64,000 nt of DNA from CAAGNP01 sp964611185 (GTDB lineage: Bacteria > Bacteroidota > Bacteroidia > Bacteroidales > UBA932), in NCBI GenBank assembly GCA_964611185.1, contig CAZSXE010000008.1, positions 7,820-71,819 on the forward strand, read 5' to 3'. Numbering within the stretch: position 1 is the first letter of the stretch; the number at the start of each line of letters is the position of its first letter. Shown in pieces: positions 8,278 through 14,922 of the stretch. A program made the position numbers and the translations under genes. The notes under the pieces are model-generated. The model ran no database searches. It worked only from the letters and a program-made list of their open reading frames with translations, and was not told where the DNA came from.

Positions 8278-9468
8278 ATGTATAAAGACTTTCAGTCATA
8301 TTTACAGACGGAGCTCCAAAATATCGAAGAAGCCGGTCTATATAAAAATGAACGCATAATAACCTCTCCTCAGCGTGCAGACATAAAAGTAAGCACGGGG
8401 AAAGAAGTGCTTAATTTCTGCGCTAACAATTACCTCGGTCTTGCGGACAATAAGGAACTTATCAAGGCTGCCAAGGATGCCCTCGATTCCCACGGATACG
8501 GGATGTCGAGTGTCCGTTTTATTTGCGGTACGGGTGACCTTCATAAAAAACTTGAGGCAAAAATTGCCGAATTTTTCGGAACGGAAGACACTATCCTTTA
8601 TGCAGCGTGCTTCGACGCCAACGGCGGAGTTTTCGAGCCACTTCTCGGGGAGCAGGATGCTATTATCTCAGATTCTCTCAATCATGCTTCCATTATTGAC
8701 GGAGTCCGCTTATGTAAGGCTCAGAGGTATCGCTACGCCAATGCAAATATGGAAGAGCTCGAAAATTGTCTTAAATTGGCTCAAGCCCAGCGCCACCGTC
8801 TTGTCGTTACCGATGGTGTATTCTCGATGGATGGCAATGTGTGCCCCCTGGATAAGATTTATGCTCTCGCCGAAAAATACAACGCTATGGTCATGGTGGA
8901 TGAATCACACTCTGCCGGAGTTGTAGGAAAAACAGGCAGAGGGGTCACTGAGCAATATAATCTTCGTGGTAAAATCGAAATTCTTACCGGCACTCTCGGA
9001 AAAGCCTTTGGCGGTGCAGTAGGAGGCTTCACCACAGGAAAGAAAGAAATTATTGCGATGCTTCGCCAGAGATCTCGTCCATATCTCTTCTCTAACTCCA
9101 TCCCTCCGATGATAGCAGCAGCAGGGATAAGAATGTTTGAAATGATGGCCCAGACCAATAAATTACAGGACAAGCTTCATTCCAATACCGCATATTTCAT
9201 CGACAAGATGAAAGCGGCGGGCTTCGATATCAAGCCTACACAGAGTGCAATTTGCGCAGTTATGCTTTATGATGCCAAACTGTCCCAAGATATGGCTGCA
9301 AGACTTCTTGAAGAGGGTATTTATGTTACCGGCTTCTATTACCCTGTCGTACCGAAAGGTCAGGCTCGTATTCGCGTACAGGTATCAGCCGGCCATGAGA
9401 TTAAACACCTTGACAAATGTATAGCCGCATTTACGAAAGTAGGTAAAGAACTCGGCGTGATAAAATAG
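8278..9468 (+). CDS. kbl: Glycine C-acetyltransferase (2-amino-3-ketobutyrate CoA ligase)
   Basis: A PLP-dependent alpha-oxoamine synthase of 396 residues, the normal length, acting in the cytosol. It interconverts glycine plus acetyl-CoA with 2-amino-3-oxobutyrate, the second step of threonine breakdown through threonine dehydrogenase. Visible signatures are the N-terminal NFCANNYLGLA, the histidine segment NHASIIDG, the aspartate and histidine of VDESHSAG, and the PLP lysine in TGTLGKAFGGA (K242). No threonine dehydrogenase gene is in the window. The gene stands alone between divergent tetR and convergent tsf, and ends before a strong two-way terminator. Confidence 0.96.
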   Translation: MYKDFQSYLQTELQNIEEAGLYKNERIITSPQRADIKVSTGKEVLNFCANNYLGLADNKELIKAAKDALDSHGYGMSSVRFICGTGDLHKKLEAKIAEFFGTEDTILYAACFDANGGVFEPLLGEQDAIISDSLNHASIIDGVRLCKAQRYRYANANMEELENCLKLAQAQRHRLVVTDGVFSMDGNVCPLDKIYALAEKYNAMVMVDESHSAGVVGKTGRGVTEQYNLRGKIEILTGTLGKAFGGAVGGFTTGKKEIIAMLRQRSRPYLFSNSIPPMIAAAGIRMFEMMAQTNKLQDKLHSNTAYFIDKMKAAGFDIKPTQSAICAVMLYDAKLSQDMAARLLEEGIYVTGFYYPVVPKGQARIRVQVSAGHEIKHLDKCIAAFTKVGKELGVIK

Positions 9469-9490
9469 CCACCGGTATTCTATCGCCATT

Positions 9491-9517
9491 GGCGGCTTAG
9501 TCAGATAGTTAGCCGCC
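9491..9517. repeat. Short inverted repeat after kbl
   Basis: GGCGGCT (9491-9497) pairs with AGCCGCC (9511-9517) around a 13-base loop, 23 bp after the kbl stop. It may assist termination or protect the kbl mRNA 3' end. It has no T-tract directly after it, so the stronger terminator just downstream is the better candidate. Confidence 0.4.
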
Positions 9518-9521
9518 ACTA

Positions 9522-9582
9522 TACATTTTAAAAAAGAAGGGGTACCCGAATCGGATACCCCTTCTTCATTTTTAAAATGTAC
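9522..9582. terminator. Bidirectional terminator between kbl and tsf
   Basis: AAGAAGGGGTA (about 9534-9544) is followed by a perfect complement TACCCCTTCTT (9556-9566), flanked by A- and T-rich arms (ACATTTTAAAA ... TTTTAAAATGT) that extend the stem. The hairpin is symmetrical and lies between two convergent genes, so it should stop transcription from both sides. Confidence 0.85.
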
Positions 9583-9584
9583 AG

Positions 9585-10427
9585 TTAGTCATTTAGAGAA
9601 AATCTGTAGAATGAAAGTACTTTAGCCTCTTTATCGACTGCGGCAATAACATCTTTTACTGCTGTTTTTCCATCACCCATCTGATAACCTTGTTCTTCAA
9701 GAGTGTTTTCTTTGAAGAATTTGCCAAGTTTACCTTTGGCGATATTCAAAAGCATAGCTTCGGGCTTGCCTGCCATCTTAGGATCTTCTTTCATCTGCTC
9801 GGTATATATCTGCATCTCTTTTTCAATCAAATCCTTGGGACAGTCATTTTCATTAACTGAAACAGGACTCATGGAAACGATTTGCATAGCTACCCCTTTT
9901 GCAAGGTCGGCGGGAATCGCTTTGTTAAACGCAACGATAGCTCCGAGTTTTCCATTAAGGGTATGGATATATGTCGAAATGAAAGGGGCTTCAAGTTTAG
10001 CATAAAAAGCAAGGACATGTTTTTCACCGCTTTTACCTGTCTGCTGAGTAATGGCAGCCTCTACGCTCTGACCGTCATAATCAGAGGCAAGAAGAGCTGC
10101 TTTATCAGCAGGGAAAGCTGCAAGAGCCACATCTGCTATATCATTGGCCAATTTCTGAAATTCTGAATTTTTAGAAACAAAGTCTGTTTCACATCCGAGA
10201 CATACAAGAACAGCTTTTTTAGAATCAGCACTGATTTTGCTAACAACCGCACCTTCGGTAGTTTCACGATCGGCACGTTTAGCTGCTACAAGTTTACCTT
10301 TTTCTCTGATGATCTCCTGTGCTCTTGTATAATCGCCTTCGGCTTCAACAAGGGCTTTTTTACAGTCCATCATCCCCGCTCCTGTCATTTTGCGAAGTTT
10401 CGCAACATCTACTGCTTTTATTTCCAT
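9585..10427 (-). CDS. tsf: Translation elongation factor Ts
   Basis: Guanine-nucleotide exchange factor for EF-Tu, 280 residues. The N-terminal UBA-like region carries the hallmark VAKLRKMTGAGMMDCKKAL. The core contains the EF-Tu contact segment ALVCLGCETDFVSKN-like (here AVLVCLGCETDFVSKNSEF), followed by the dimerisation subdomains and the C-terminal helix with FFKENTLEEQGY. It directly follows rpsB (2-bp gap), as in nearly all bacteria, and is co-transcribed with it. Confidence 0.97.
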   Translation of the reverse strand: MEIKAVDVAKLRKMTGAGMMDCKKALVEAEGDYTRAQEIIREKGKLVAAKRADRETTEGAVVSKISADSKKAVLVCLGCETDFVSKNSEFQKLANDIADVALAAFPADKAALLASDYDGQSVEAAITQQTGKSGEKHVLAFYAKLEAPFISTYIHTLNGKLGAIVAFNKAIPADLAKGVAMQIVSMSPVSVNENDCPKDLIEKEMQIYTEQMKEDPKMAGKPEAMLLNIAKGKLGKFFKENTLEEQGYQMGDGKTAVKDVIAAVDKEAKVLSFYRFSLND

Positions 10428-10429
10428 AA

Positions 10430-11311
10430 TTATTCTTCTTTTTTAGAGGGTTCCTCATGGGCGGGAGCTTCTTCTTTAGCGGGGGCTTCCTTTACGGGAG
10501 CTGCTTTCTTAGCGGGAGCTTCTGGCCTCTGGGGACCTTTACGAGGACGAATCTTCTTTCCCTGAAGGGCATCTGACTCTTTCTCGTTGTTTTCTTTTTG
10601 TTCTTCTTCTTTATCTTTTTCGAGCTTGCGTTCGTCAAGACCTTCCTTAATAGCTCCGCAAAGCGCATTCAAAATCACTGAGATGGATTTTGCTGCATCG
10701 TCGTTGGCCGGAATCACATAATCAATCGGGGTAGGATCGCAACAAGTATCAACTACAGCGATAACCGGAATATTTAAACGATTGGCTTCTTTTACTGCAT
10801 TCATCTCTTTCTGTACATCCACTACGAAAATGGCTGAAGGGAGACGGTTAAGGTCGGCGATAGAACCTAAGTTCTTTTCGAGCTTGGCTCTTTGACGGGT
10901 AACTTGAAGACGCTCGCGTTTGGCAAGTGTTTCAAAAGTACCGTCAGCTATCATCTTATCGATGGTATTCATTTTCTTTACAGCTTTACGGATAGTAGGG
11001 AAGTTTGTTAACATTCCACCCGGCCATCTTTCTGTAACGTATGGCATATTGACATTTTTTGCATAATCAGCTACGATGTCTTTTGCCTGTTTCTTGGTGG
11101 CTACGAAAAGGATGCGGCGACCTGCGTGTGCAAGTTGCTTCATCATATTTGCAGCCTCGTCTATTTTGACAACAGTCTTATGCAGGTCGATGATATGGAT
11201 TCCGTTTTTTTCCATAAAAATATATGGCGCCATTTTAGGATTCCATTTTCTCTTCAGGTGACCGAAGTGTGCACCTGCATCTAATAAATCTTGGAAATTT
11301 GTTCTAGGCAT
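10430..11311 (-). CDS. rpsB: 30S ribosomal protein S2 with a long acidic/basic tail
   Basis: The S2 core spans about residues 1-225: MPRTNFQDLLDAGAHFGHLK, the RWPGGMLTNF motif, and IDYVIPANDDAAKSI near the end. I chose the ATG at 11309-11311 because MPRTNFQ is the expected S2 start and an A-rich stretch precedes it; an in-frame extension to 11395 has no counterpart in S2. The last 65 or so residues are a low-complexity tail rich in E, K, A and P (KEAPAKEEAPAHEEP), absent from the ordinary S2 core and probably disordered. It is followed by tsf after 2 bp. Confidence 0.96.
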   Translation of the reverse strand: MPRTNFQDLLDAGAHFGHLKRKWNPKMAPYIFMEKNGIHIIDLHKTVVKIDEAANMMKQLAHAGRRILFVATKKQAKDIVADYAKNVNMPYVTERWPGGMLTNFPTIRKAVKKMNTIDKMIADGTFETLAKRERLQVTRQRAKLEKNLGSIADLNRLPSAIFVVDVQKEMNAVKEANRLNIPVIAVVDTCCDPTPIDYVIPANDDAAKSISVILNALCGAIKEGLDERKLEKDKEEEQKENNEKESDALQGKKIRPRKGPQRPEAPAKKAAPVKEAPAKEEAPAHEEPSKKEE

Positions 11312-11489
11312 TTTTCTTTTTTTTAATTGTTTTGTCTCTGTTTCAAGAGTTCTCTTTTTTAATTTTGGAGTAGCGGCCTGTGACCGATCTCCCAAATTTT
11401 TCGCAGAAGGACAGATAACCGGTAGCTATTTATACAGATCCTGTCATTTGGTCCTTTCTGTGCAATGTTTGTAAATCAATGTTAAAAAA

Positions 11490-11879
11490 TTAACGTTTGC
11501 TGAATTGGAAGCGTCTGCGTGCACCAGGCTGTCCGGGTTTCTTTCTTTCAACTTCGCGTGAGTCGCGAGTCATAAAACCGTTGGACTTAAGGACGGGACG
11601 GTAAGCTTCTTTGTCTATTTCGCATAATGCGCGTGCAATAGCAAGACGAAGAGCCTCAGCCTGACCTTTGATTCCACCACCGTCAAGATTGACCTTAATG
11701 TCAAATTTTTCAACGGTACCGGTAAGGTTTAGAGGCTGTTTTACGATAAAACGAAGCGATTCTTCTTTGAAATATTCATCAAGAGGGCGTTCGTTAATGG
11801 TAATGTTACCTTTTCCTGTGTTCACATAAACGCGAGCAACTGCTGATTTACGTCTTCCAAGGGCGTTGATTAATTCCAT
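11490..11879 (-). CDS. rpsI: 30S ribosomal protein S9
   Basis: 129 residues, full length. The N-terminal GRRKSAVARVYV, the central DGGGIKGQAEALRLAIARAL and the basic C-terminus RKKPGQPGARRRFQFSKR, which reaches the decoding centre, are all present. It lies 7 bp after rplM in the conserved rplM-rpsI pair. The 178-bp gap to rpsB shows no convincing terminator, so rpsB-tsf may be reached by read-through. Confidence 0.97.
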   Translation of the reverse strand: MELINALGRRKSAVARVYVNTGKGNITINERPLDEYFKEESLRFIVKQPLNLTGTVEKFDIKVNLDGGGIKGQAEALRLAIARALCEIDKEAYRPVLKSNGFMTRDSREVERKKPGQPGARRRFQFSKR

Positions 11880-11886
11880 GCTCTGT

Positions 11887-12342
11887 TTACTTTATTTCAT
11901 TTATGTTAATAATTTTGGGATTTTGTGCCTGATGAGGATGCTCCGGACCTTCATATACATAAAGATTGCGGAACAAATCTGCACCAAGAATTGTTTTAGG
12001 AAGCATCCCTTTAACGGCTCCCTCAATAACTGATGTCGGCTTGCTTGCCAATTTTTCTTTAACGGTAGAAGTACGCTGTCCTCCGGGATAACCGGTATGA
12101 CGAACATACACTTTGTCAGTTAATTTCTTTCCTGTCAAACGGATTTTTTCTGCGTTGATAACTATCACATTATCACCACAATCAATATGAGGAGTGAAAT
12201 TAACTTTGTTCTTTCCACGTAACATCACTGCCACTTTGGAAGCAAATCTACCTAAAATCTGATTGGTAGCATCAACCACAACCCATTCCTTGTTTACGGT
12301 GTTTGGGTTAGCCGACACTGTTTTGTAACTTTGTGTGTCCAC
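11887..12342 (-). CDS. rplM: 50S ribosomal protein L13
   Basis: 151 residues. Family features are WVVVDATNQILGRFASKVA at the start, HIDCGDNVIVINAEKI, and VKGMLPKTILGADLF in the second half. It is the first gene of the rplM-rpsI transcript. A well-formed promoter lies upstream inside the end of aroD, and a 5-bp-arm palindrome sits in the leader, where it could serve autoregulation. Confidence 0.97.
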   Translation of the reverse strand: MDTQSYKTVSANPNTVNKEWVVVDATNQILGRFASKVAVMLRGKNKVNFTPHIDCGDNVIVINAEKIRLTGKKLTDKVYVRHTGYPGGQRTSTVKEKLASKPTSVIEGAVKGMLPKTILGADLFRNLYVYEGPEHPHQAQNPKIININEIK

Positions 12343-12383
12343 TTTGTTGATTTTTAAGTTAATACATTAAATTTTGTTGCGTT

Positions 12384-12399
12384 CCCCTATAATTAGGGG
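12384..12399. promoter_or_regulatory. Palindrome in the rplM leader
   Basis: CCCCTATAATTAGGGG is almost perfectly self-complementary and lies in the predicted 5' leader of rplM, downstream of its -7 box. It can form a short GC-capped RNA hairpin. It has no T-tract after it, so it is unlikely to be an aroD terminator. A role in ribosomal-protein feedback control is possible but unproven. Confidence 0.4.
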
Positions 12400-12403
12400 G
12401 GTG

Positions 12404-12434
12404 CAAATATAGACAAATTATTTGAAGTGACAAA
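12404..12434 (-). promoter_or_regulatory. Promoter of rplM-rpsI
   Basis: On the minus strand a -33 TTTG (12431-12434) is separated by 19 bases from the -7 box TATATTTG (12404-12411), a full match to the Bacteroidota housekeeping consensus. The -33 element lies inside the last codons of aroD, so the two genes overlap in function there. Confidence 0.75.
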
Positions 12435-13044
12435 AAATCGTCGATTGTCCGGAGGCCGTCTCCTCTCCCTTTTGGTATGAAACATAAGTATATGGTGCTC
12501 CGAGAGTTAAAGATTTTTCTCTTGAAAAGCTGCCGATTTCCCCCATAGAGAACGCCACAAGGGCATTTGGGCATTTCACATAAGAATATAGAGACAATGT
12601 TTTTTGTGCGTCTTCCACAGAGAGAGCAGTGGTAACAATTTTTACTATTTCCCCCCCAAGGTCGATGCAGCCATCATAAATCTTTATTAGTTCATTGATC
12701 GGGGGGGTACATATATAATTATGGTATGACACGATGAGTTTTGCGCCTGCGGCAATGGCACTCTTTTTAATCTCTGCAATAATATCTTCCCCTGCTTCCA
12801 TTTCAATATCTATATATCTCGCCCCTGCGGCAATGGCTCCGAGCAGCACCTCCTCTGTATGTTTAACACTTCCATCCTGCGAAATTCTGCAAGTAACTAT
12901 CACATTTTTATTCACTTTGCATAATTCTCCCACCTGCTGCGCCGAAAACCCGCACAAATCTGCCCGAATTTCCGCCATCTCGCACTCTTTAAGAATTTGA
13001 GCACATCTCTCAAACGATTTTTCTTTTATACTTATACAAAACAT
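12418..13044 (-). CDS. aroD: Type I 3-dehydroquinate dehydratase
   Basis: Third step of the shikimate pathway (3-dehydroquinate to 3-dehydroshikimate), through a Schiff-base lysine. The 208-residue chain is short for the family but keeps the TIM-barrel order: EIRADLCGF near the start, the catalytic histidine in KLIVSYHNY, the lysine in GEIVKIVTTALS, and ALVAFSMGEIGSFSR at the end. The ATG at 13042-13044 gives the natural start (MFCISIKEKSF); an upstream in-frame extension is hydrophobic and unlikely. It diverges from the DAHP synthase/chorismate mutase gene 58 bp away, so two shikimate-pathway genes share one promoter region. Confidence 0.88.
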   Translation of the reverse strand: MFCISIKEKSFERCAQILKECEMAEIRADLCGFSAQQVGELCKVNKNVIVTCRISQDGSVKHTEEVLLGAIAAGARYIDIEMEAGEDIIAEIKKSAIAAGAKLIVSYHNYICTPPINELIKIYDGCIDLGGEIVKIVTTALSVEDAQKTLSLYSYVKCPNALVAFSMGEIGSFSREKSLTLGAPYTYVSYQKGEETASGQSTIFCHFK

Positions 13045-13102
13045 TTTGCGAAAATAGATATAATTTTCTACTTTTATTATCAAATAAAAAAATACCATCT
13101 TA

Positions 13103-14164
13103 ATGAAACTGAATAAATTAATTTTTCAGAACATCGATAGTGATAAAAGACCTCTGATTATCTCGGGGCCTTGCAGCGCGGAGAGTCGCGAGCAATTATT
13201 AAAAACTGCCGTAGAGCTCTCTGAAAGAGGGGTAAAGATTCTTAGAGCCGGTCTGTGGAAACCTCGCACGAAACCTGGCGGATTTGAAGGAGTGGGGGAA
13301 AAGGGGATACAGTGGATGAAAGAGGTTAAAGAGAAAACAGGGATGCTTGTTGCTACGGAAGTGGCTACTCCCTCCCATTTTATTGCGGTAGCGAAAGGGG
13401 GAATAGATATAGTATGGATAGGTGCGCGAACGGTAACAAACCCTTTTGCGATGCAGGAATTGGCTGAGGCCATGCAGGGAACAAATATTCCCGTACTTGT
13501 CAAAAACCCGTTAAGTCCCGATTTGGAATTGTGGTGCGGTGCCTTTGAAAGGCTTTACAATTGTTCTGTGAACAATATAGGAGCTATTCACCGCGGATTC
13601 AGCTCGTTCGGCGAAAAATTTTATCGCAACAATCCTATTTGGCAGATTCCCATTGAACTGAAAAGGAGATACCCTGAGATTACATTGTTTTGCGACCCAA
13701 GCCACATCGGAGGGAAAAGGGAGCTTATCGCCCCTCTGTCGCAACAAGCAATGGATGTTAATTTTGACGGACTCTTTATTGAGTCGCACTGCGACCCTGA
13801 CAATGCTTTGAGCGATGCTTTTCAGCAAATAACGCCAGATTTTCTTGAGTGCATACTTAAATCATTGATTATCAGAGAGAATATGATAGTAGATGATGGC
13901 ATTTCTATGTACCGCCGTCAGATTGATGAAATCGACGAGCAGCTTCTTTCCCTCCTTTCAAAACGAATGAATATATCGCGTAAAATAGGGGAATACAAAA
14001 AAGAGCACAATATTCCTATCCTCCAAAGAGTGAGATATGGGGAAATTCTTGAAAAGGGGGGAGAAATAGGCGATAAACTCAGTTTAAACAAAGAATTTGT
14101 GTCTGAAATCGTCAGAGCCATTCACGAAGAATCCGTGAAGATACAGATGGAGATGATGAAATGA
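13103..14164 (+). CDS. Bifunctional 3-deoxy-7-phosphoheptulonate synthase / chorismate mutase type II
   Basis: 353 residues. Residues 1 to about 255 form a KDO8P/DAHP synthase-type barrel (IISGPCSAES, LRAGLWKPRTKPGGFEG, VLVKNPL, LFCDPSHIGGKREL), making DAHP from PEP and erythrose 4-phosphate. The last 90 or so residues form an AroQ-type chorismate mutase helix bundle (YRRQIDEIDEQLLSLLSKRMNISRKIGEYKK), which turns chorismate into prephenate. Fusing the first and a branch-point enzyme lets the mutase domain carry feedback sensing in this family. The final codons, ESVKIQMEMMK, are repeated 693 bp downstream beyond the toxin-antitoxin genes. Confidence 0.95.
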   Translation: MKLNKLIFQNIDSDKRPLIISGPCSAESREQLLKTAVELSERGVKILRAGLWKPRTKPGGFEGVGEKGIQWMKEVKEKTGMLVATEVATPSHFIAVAKGGIDIVWIGARTVTNPFAMQELAEAMQGTNIPVLVKNPLSPDLELWCGAFERLYNCSVNNIGAIHRGFSSFGEKFYRNNPIWQIPIELKRRYPEITLFCDPSHIGGKRELIAPLSQQAMDVNFDGLFIESHCDPDNALSDAFQQITPDFLECILKSLIIRENMIVDDGISMYRRQIDEIDEQLLSLLSKRMNISRKIGEYKKEHNIPILQRVRYGEILEKGGEIGDKLSLNKEFVSEIVRAIHEESVKIQMEMMK

Positions 14165-14167
14165 AAA
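14127..14167 (+). repeat. 41-bp direct repeat, copy A (3' end of the DAHP synthase gene)
   Basis: Matches 14820-14860 in 39 of 41 bases: 26 identical bases, two mismatches, then 13 identical bases. This copy encodes the last residues and stop of the fused DAHP synthase/chorismate mutase. The two copies bracket the toxin-antitoxin pair and set a 693-bp unit. Confidence 0.9.
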
Positions 14168-14173
14168 TGAACC

Positions 14174-14443
14174 TCAAAATAATTCTGCGTGACTTCCTAT
14201 TCTGAGAAGAATAATGTCTTTTTCATTCGGATCGAACCAGATGAGAAGAAAATCGTTCTCTATATGACACTCTAAACAGTCTTTATAACTTCCGTATAAT
14301 TTATGAGCATTTAGCTTTTTAGGGAGGTTTTCTTCATTTTCGAGCATTCTCAGGACATCTAATAATTTTTCAAGTTTTCGAGGATGATTTGAGAATTTCT
14401 TCAAATCCTTTTTAAACTGTGAACTATAACGCAATATTTTCAT
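14174..14443 (-). CDS. YafQ/RelE-family mRNA-interferase toxin
   Basis: An 89-residue basic protein of the RelE/ParE superfamily with the YafQ pattern: MKILRYSSQFKKDLKKF at the start, the DCLECHIENDFLLIW strand pair, and an ending LLRIGSHAELF whose histidine matches the catalytic His of YafQ-type endoribonucleases. These toxins cut mRNA on the ribosome. I chose the ATG at 14441-14443 because it overlaps the antitoxin TGA by 4 bp (ATGA); an ATG three codons upstream is also possible. The pair is wedged between two copies of the DAHP synthase 3' end. Confidence 0.88.
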   Translation of the reverse strand: MKILRYSSQFKKDLKKFSNHPRKLEKLLDVLRMLENEENLPKKLNAHKLYGSYKDCLECHIENDFLLIWFDPNEKDIILLRIGSHAELF

Positions 14444-14691
14444 TCTCCACAAGATTTCAAAAAAGACTCCATGCTGTCAGTGTTAACAGTACCACCATAC
14501 TTACCCGACCTCGCTTCTTCGATAGCTGCCCTTGTAACATCGTTAGGCTCATTATATGCAACATCTATCAATACACTTTCCACATAATTATTAAGGCTTC
14601 TATTCTCTTTTCTCGCTAATTCTTGAAGCTTTTCCAAAAGAGTGGTGCTCAATCTAAATGCCGTTTGTTTTCTGCTAATTATCGTATTCAT
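14440..14691 (-). CDS. RelB/DinJ-type ribbon-helix-helix antitoxin
   Basis: 83 residues. The N-terminal half (KQTAFRLSTTLLEKLQELARKENRSLNNYVESVL) is a ribbon-helix-helix DNA-binding and dimerisation unit. The C-terminal half, with EEARSGKYGG and an acidic end, is the flexible part that wraps the toxin. It is the upstream gene of the pair and overlaps the toxin start. A 17-bp palindrome within its promoter fits autorepression by the antitoxin or the complex. Confidence 0.87.
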   Translation of the reverse strand: MNTIISRKQTAFRLSTTLLEKLQELARKENRSLNNYVESVLIDVAYNEPNDVTRAAIEEARSGKYGGTVNTDSMESFLKSCGE

Positions 14692-14715
14692 ATTAATTGT
14701 ATATTATTTATATTG

Positions 14716-14747
14716 CAAGTATATAACATTTATATAACAAAAGCAAA
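14716..14747 (-). promoter_or_regulatory. Promoter and operator of the toxin-antitoxin pair
   Basis: On the minus strand a -33 TTTG (14744-14747) and a -7 box TATACTTG (14716-14723, one mismatch to TAnnTTTG) are 20 bases apart. Between them lies a perfect palindrome with 7-bp arms, TATATAA and TTATATA, around CAT (14720-14736). This places a symmetrical site where a bound antitoxin would block the polymerase. Confidence 0.65.
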
Positions 14748-14819
14748 TAAGTTCAATGTTCTGACTTTAGCACAACATCATTTTTAAATGAAAGCTCAAT
14801 ATAATTTCTTGTTCTTGCA

Positions 14820-14860
14820 AAGAATCCGTGAAGATACAGATGGAGGAGATGAAATGAAAA
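14820..14860 (+). repeat. 41-bp direct repeat, copy B (orphan DAHP synthase 3' end)
   Basis: Second copy of the 3' end of the upstream fused DAHP synthase gene. Read in the same frame it gives ESVKIQMEEMK then a stop, against ESVKIQMEMMK in the complete gene. It is not attached to a coding region here, so it is a footprint of insertion or duplication around the toxin-antitoxin genes. Confidence 0.88.
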
Positions 14861-14890
14861 AAGAGCGTTTCGTAATAAATCGAAACGCCC
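14857..14890 (-). terminator. Terminator of the first SusC/SusD operon
   Basis: On the minus strand GGGCGTTTCG and CGAAACGCTC pair around an 8-base loop and are followed by a run of six T. It lies 33 bp past the SusD stop, so it is a rho-independent terminator for that leftward operon. It overlaps the end of repeat copy B. Confidence 0.85.
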
Positions 14891-14922
14891 TTAAAATATA
14901 ATGTTAAAGCTATATTGTCAGA

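Noticed and set aside
8441..8926. 161-codon frame inside kbl in another frame
   Set aside because: Overlaps kbl completely; composition is that of a shadow frame and no family is recognised.
10430..11395. Longer rpsB start at 11395
   Set aside because: The extra 28 residues are absent from S2 proteins, and MPRTNFQ with an A-rich leader is the usual start.
12359..12574. 71-codon minus-strand frame near the end of aroD
   Set aside because: Overlaps aroD and the rplM promoter in another frame, with no supporting motif.
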